The notes under the pieces: generated by a model | Databases searched by the model: none | What the model was told of the DNA's origin: nothing | What the model saw: the letters and a program-made list of their open reading frames with translations, nothing else | Shown here: positions 6,596-7,919 of the stretch, in pieces | Numbering within the stretch: the first letter of the stretch is position 1 | How the letters are laid out: the number at the start of each line of letters is the position of its first letter | Made by a program: the position numbers and the translations under genes | Source of the DNA: Planctomycetota bacterium | Lineage (GTDB): Bacteria; Planctomycetota; Phycisphaerae; WQYP01 | Reading direction: 5' to 3' | NCBI GenBank assembly: GCA_021805585.1 | Contig: JAJZEY010000074.1 | Span: 1 to 7,919 of the forward strand | DNA length: 7,919 nt

Positions 6596-7919
6596 CTACC
6601 AGCGAAAAACCGCCAGTGCGACATCCTGCCGGCGCAACGGGAAAGAAAAACTTGATTTACCGCCGGCCACCGTGGCCGTGACCGATGGGCCGAACCGGGC
6701 CAGCAGACCGGCGCGGCGCAACTGGTTGTAGACAACCGGATTCGGACGGGCGGGCGAACCAAGCTTCCGCCACAGGGTCACGGCATTGCTGTGGTGTTTG
6801 CCGACCAGGTACAATTGGAAATTGGCATGATGCAATTCCGCCGGCAGCCCGGATACCGCAAGATTGACCATGGCGGAACTGCTTGTGGCATCCACATCGG
6901 CATAGTTCCAGATCAGCACGGCCAACTGATGCCGACCGCGGGAGGCCATGGCGGAAACATCAGACCCATGCGGCACCCCATGGCGCAGGATGCTATCCAG
7001 GGGCAGTCCGCCGGTGGATTTGGCCAATACCTGCTGGCCGTGCATTTTCGCCAGCATACGCATGAGGTTCATAATCGGCAGGTCCACTCCGTTCATGGCC
7101 AAAGTGCGATACGCGGGCGTCATGGGCATGTTTTCAAATTCAAACGCCCAAGTCAATTCGCCCCGCAGATTCACATGCAGTTTCCGGGCCAGTGCCAGTG
7201 AACGGGCAAAAATTTCCGCATCGTAGGCGGCGTAAATGCTTCCGTAGCGGTAGCGGTTGGCCTTGGTAACTGTGGCAGGACTTGCTGCCAGCCCCTCCGG
7301 GTCACATTCGCTGACCACAATCGGCAAATGCCGAATGCGGGAAAACCCGGCAACCGTCAGGAATCCGGCCCGCAAGTCGTGCAATTCCGCGGTTATCCCC
7401 ATCCGCACATGACCTTGCAGCCAACGCGGCTGGCCCTTGGCGTGAAAGCTTACAAAATCGAGCGGAGCACCCATTTTGCCCGTTGCGGCATTCTTTCCAA
7501 GACTGCAATGCAGCAGAAAACCTTTCAAGAAACGTACCGCGCGCGGCGATCCGGTTCCGGCAACCGCCGGGCCGCCCACCCGTGCATTCGGAATGGCCCG
7601 GCGAATCGCCGCCGTGCTGTAATCGTAAAGTTTGCAATATTGTGCCAGCGTGCCATGCCAATAGGGAATGTTCGGCTCGTTCCATATTTCCCAGTACCAG
7701 CGGGAAACCTCCGCCTTGCCGTAACGATGCAAACAGTGCCTTGCCCAATGGTAAACCAGTTGGCCGAACCCTTTATAACTTTTCGGCGGATAGGACCAGC
7801 CGGTGAAAAGCGGTTTGTGGTTGGTGGCGGTCCAATGCTGCTGATAAGGATGCGGGTGCACACTAAGGGCTTCGGGCATGAAACCGACTTCCACAAAAGG
7901 ATGGGCACCCCGGCGAATA
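6596..7919 (-). CDS. Glycoside hydrolase family 39, beta-xylosidase-like (5' end outside window)
   Basis: About 440 codons are visible. The frame is open to the right edge, and the residues before the GTG at 7894 (HPFVEVGFMPEAL across it) already match the family's barrel, so the true start lies further right. GH39 enzymes are retaining glycosidases acting on beta-xylosides or related sugars. Visible marks: YWEIWNEPN, with the acid/base Glu codon at 7676-7678; DFVSFHAKGQP in the barrel; and VVSECDPEG, whose Glu (codon 7307-7309) is the likely nucleophile, where well-studied xylosidases have a TEW motif. The C-terminal beta-sandwich is present, with VLIWNYADVD, HSNAVTLWRKLGSP and NPVVYNQLRRAGLL typical of the family, and the chain ends naturally at TAG 6596. 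Both catalytic Glu residues are present, so an active enzyme is expected. Substrate and secretion cannot be judged because the N-terminus is missing. Transcription probably ends at the hairpin about 160 bp downstream. Confidence 0.93.
   Translation of the reverse strand, partial: IRRGAHPFVEVGFMPEALSVHPHPYQQHWTATNHKPLFTGWSYPPKSYKGFGQLVYHWARHCLHRYGKAEVSRWYWEIWNEPNIPYWHGTLAQYCKLYDYSTAAIRRAIPNARVGGPAVAGTGSPRAVRFLKGFLLHCSLGKNAATGKMGAPLDFVSFHAKGQPRWLQGHVRMGITAELHDLRAGFLTVAGFSRIRHLPIVVSECDPEGLAASPATVTKANRYRYGSIYAAYDAEIFARSLALARKLHVNLRGELTWAFEFENMPMTPAYRTLAMNGVDLPIMNLMRMLAKMHGQQVLAKSTGGLPLDSILRHGVPHGSDVSAMASRGRHQLAVLIWNYADVDATSSSAMVNLAVSGLPAELHHANFQLYLVGKHHSNAVTLWRKLGSPARPNPVVYNQLRRAGLLARFGPSVTATVAGGKSSFSFPLRRQDVALAVFRW

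Noticed and set aside
6791..7201. 136-codon plus-strand frame inside the GH39 gene
   Set aside because: Antisense shadow rich in His/Gln/Arg; the minus strand encodes a well-conserved glycosidase here.

Overview
The window reads as a piece of a moderately GC-rich bacterial chromosome with four protein genes. The combination of a large double-vWA/BatA-like protein, divergent complex I-type membrane subunits and a GH39 glycosidase fits a planctomycete, perhaps Phycisphaerae. That placement is inferred from gene content only; no rRNA or other phylogenetic marker is present.

Layout: positions 3493 to 1, minus strand, carry two tandem genes for polytopic membrane proteins of the NuoL/NuoM (antiporter-like, complex I) superfamily. 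The NuoL-like gene is complete (1388-3493). The NuoM-like gene (1341 down to 1) runs off the left edge. They are 46 bp apart, both appear to start at TTG behind a Shine-Dalgarno sequence, and they are probably cotranscribed. A 241-bp divergent intergenic region (3494-3734) separates them from a plus-strand gene (3735-6392) for an 885-residue membrane-anchored protein. That protein has a BatA-like N-terminus, a degenerate first vWA domain, a GATase1-like region and a second vWA domain with an intact MIDAS motif. A convergent intergenic region (6393-6595) holds a perfect 11-bp hairpin whose T-tract points along the minus strand. It serves the last gene (6596-7919, minus), a GH39 beta-xylosidase-like glycosidase whose 5' end lies beyond the right edge.

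The most unusual signal is in the NuoL/NuoM-like pair. Overall family architecture is recognisable, but in a by-eye comparison with E. coli NuoL and NuoM most charged residues of the proton path are replaced by neutral ones. The NuoL-like gene also heads its transcription unit with no nuoK-type gene in front. The pair may therefore belong to a non-canonical or non-pumping complex. The three transcription units show no obvious functional link: a putative respiratory/ion module, a putative cell-envelope or protein-protein interaction factor, and a polysaccharide-degrading enzyme.
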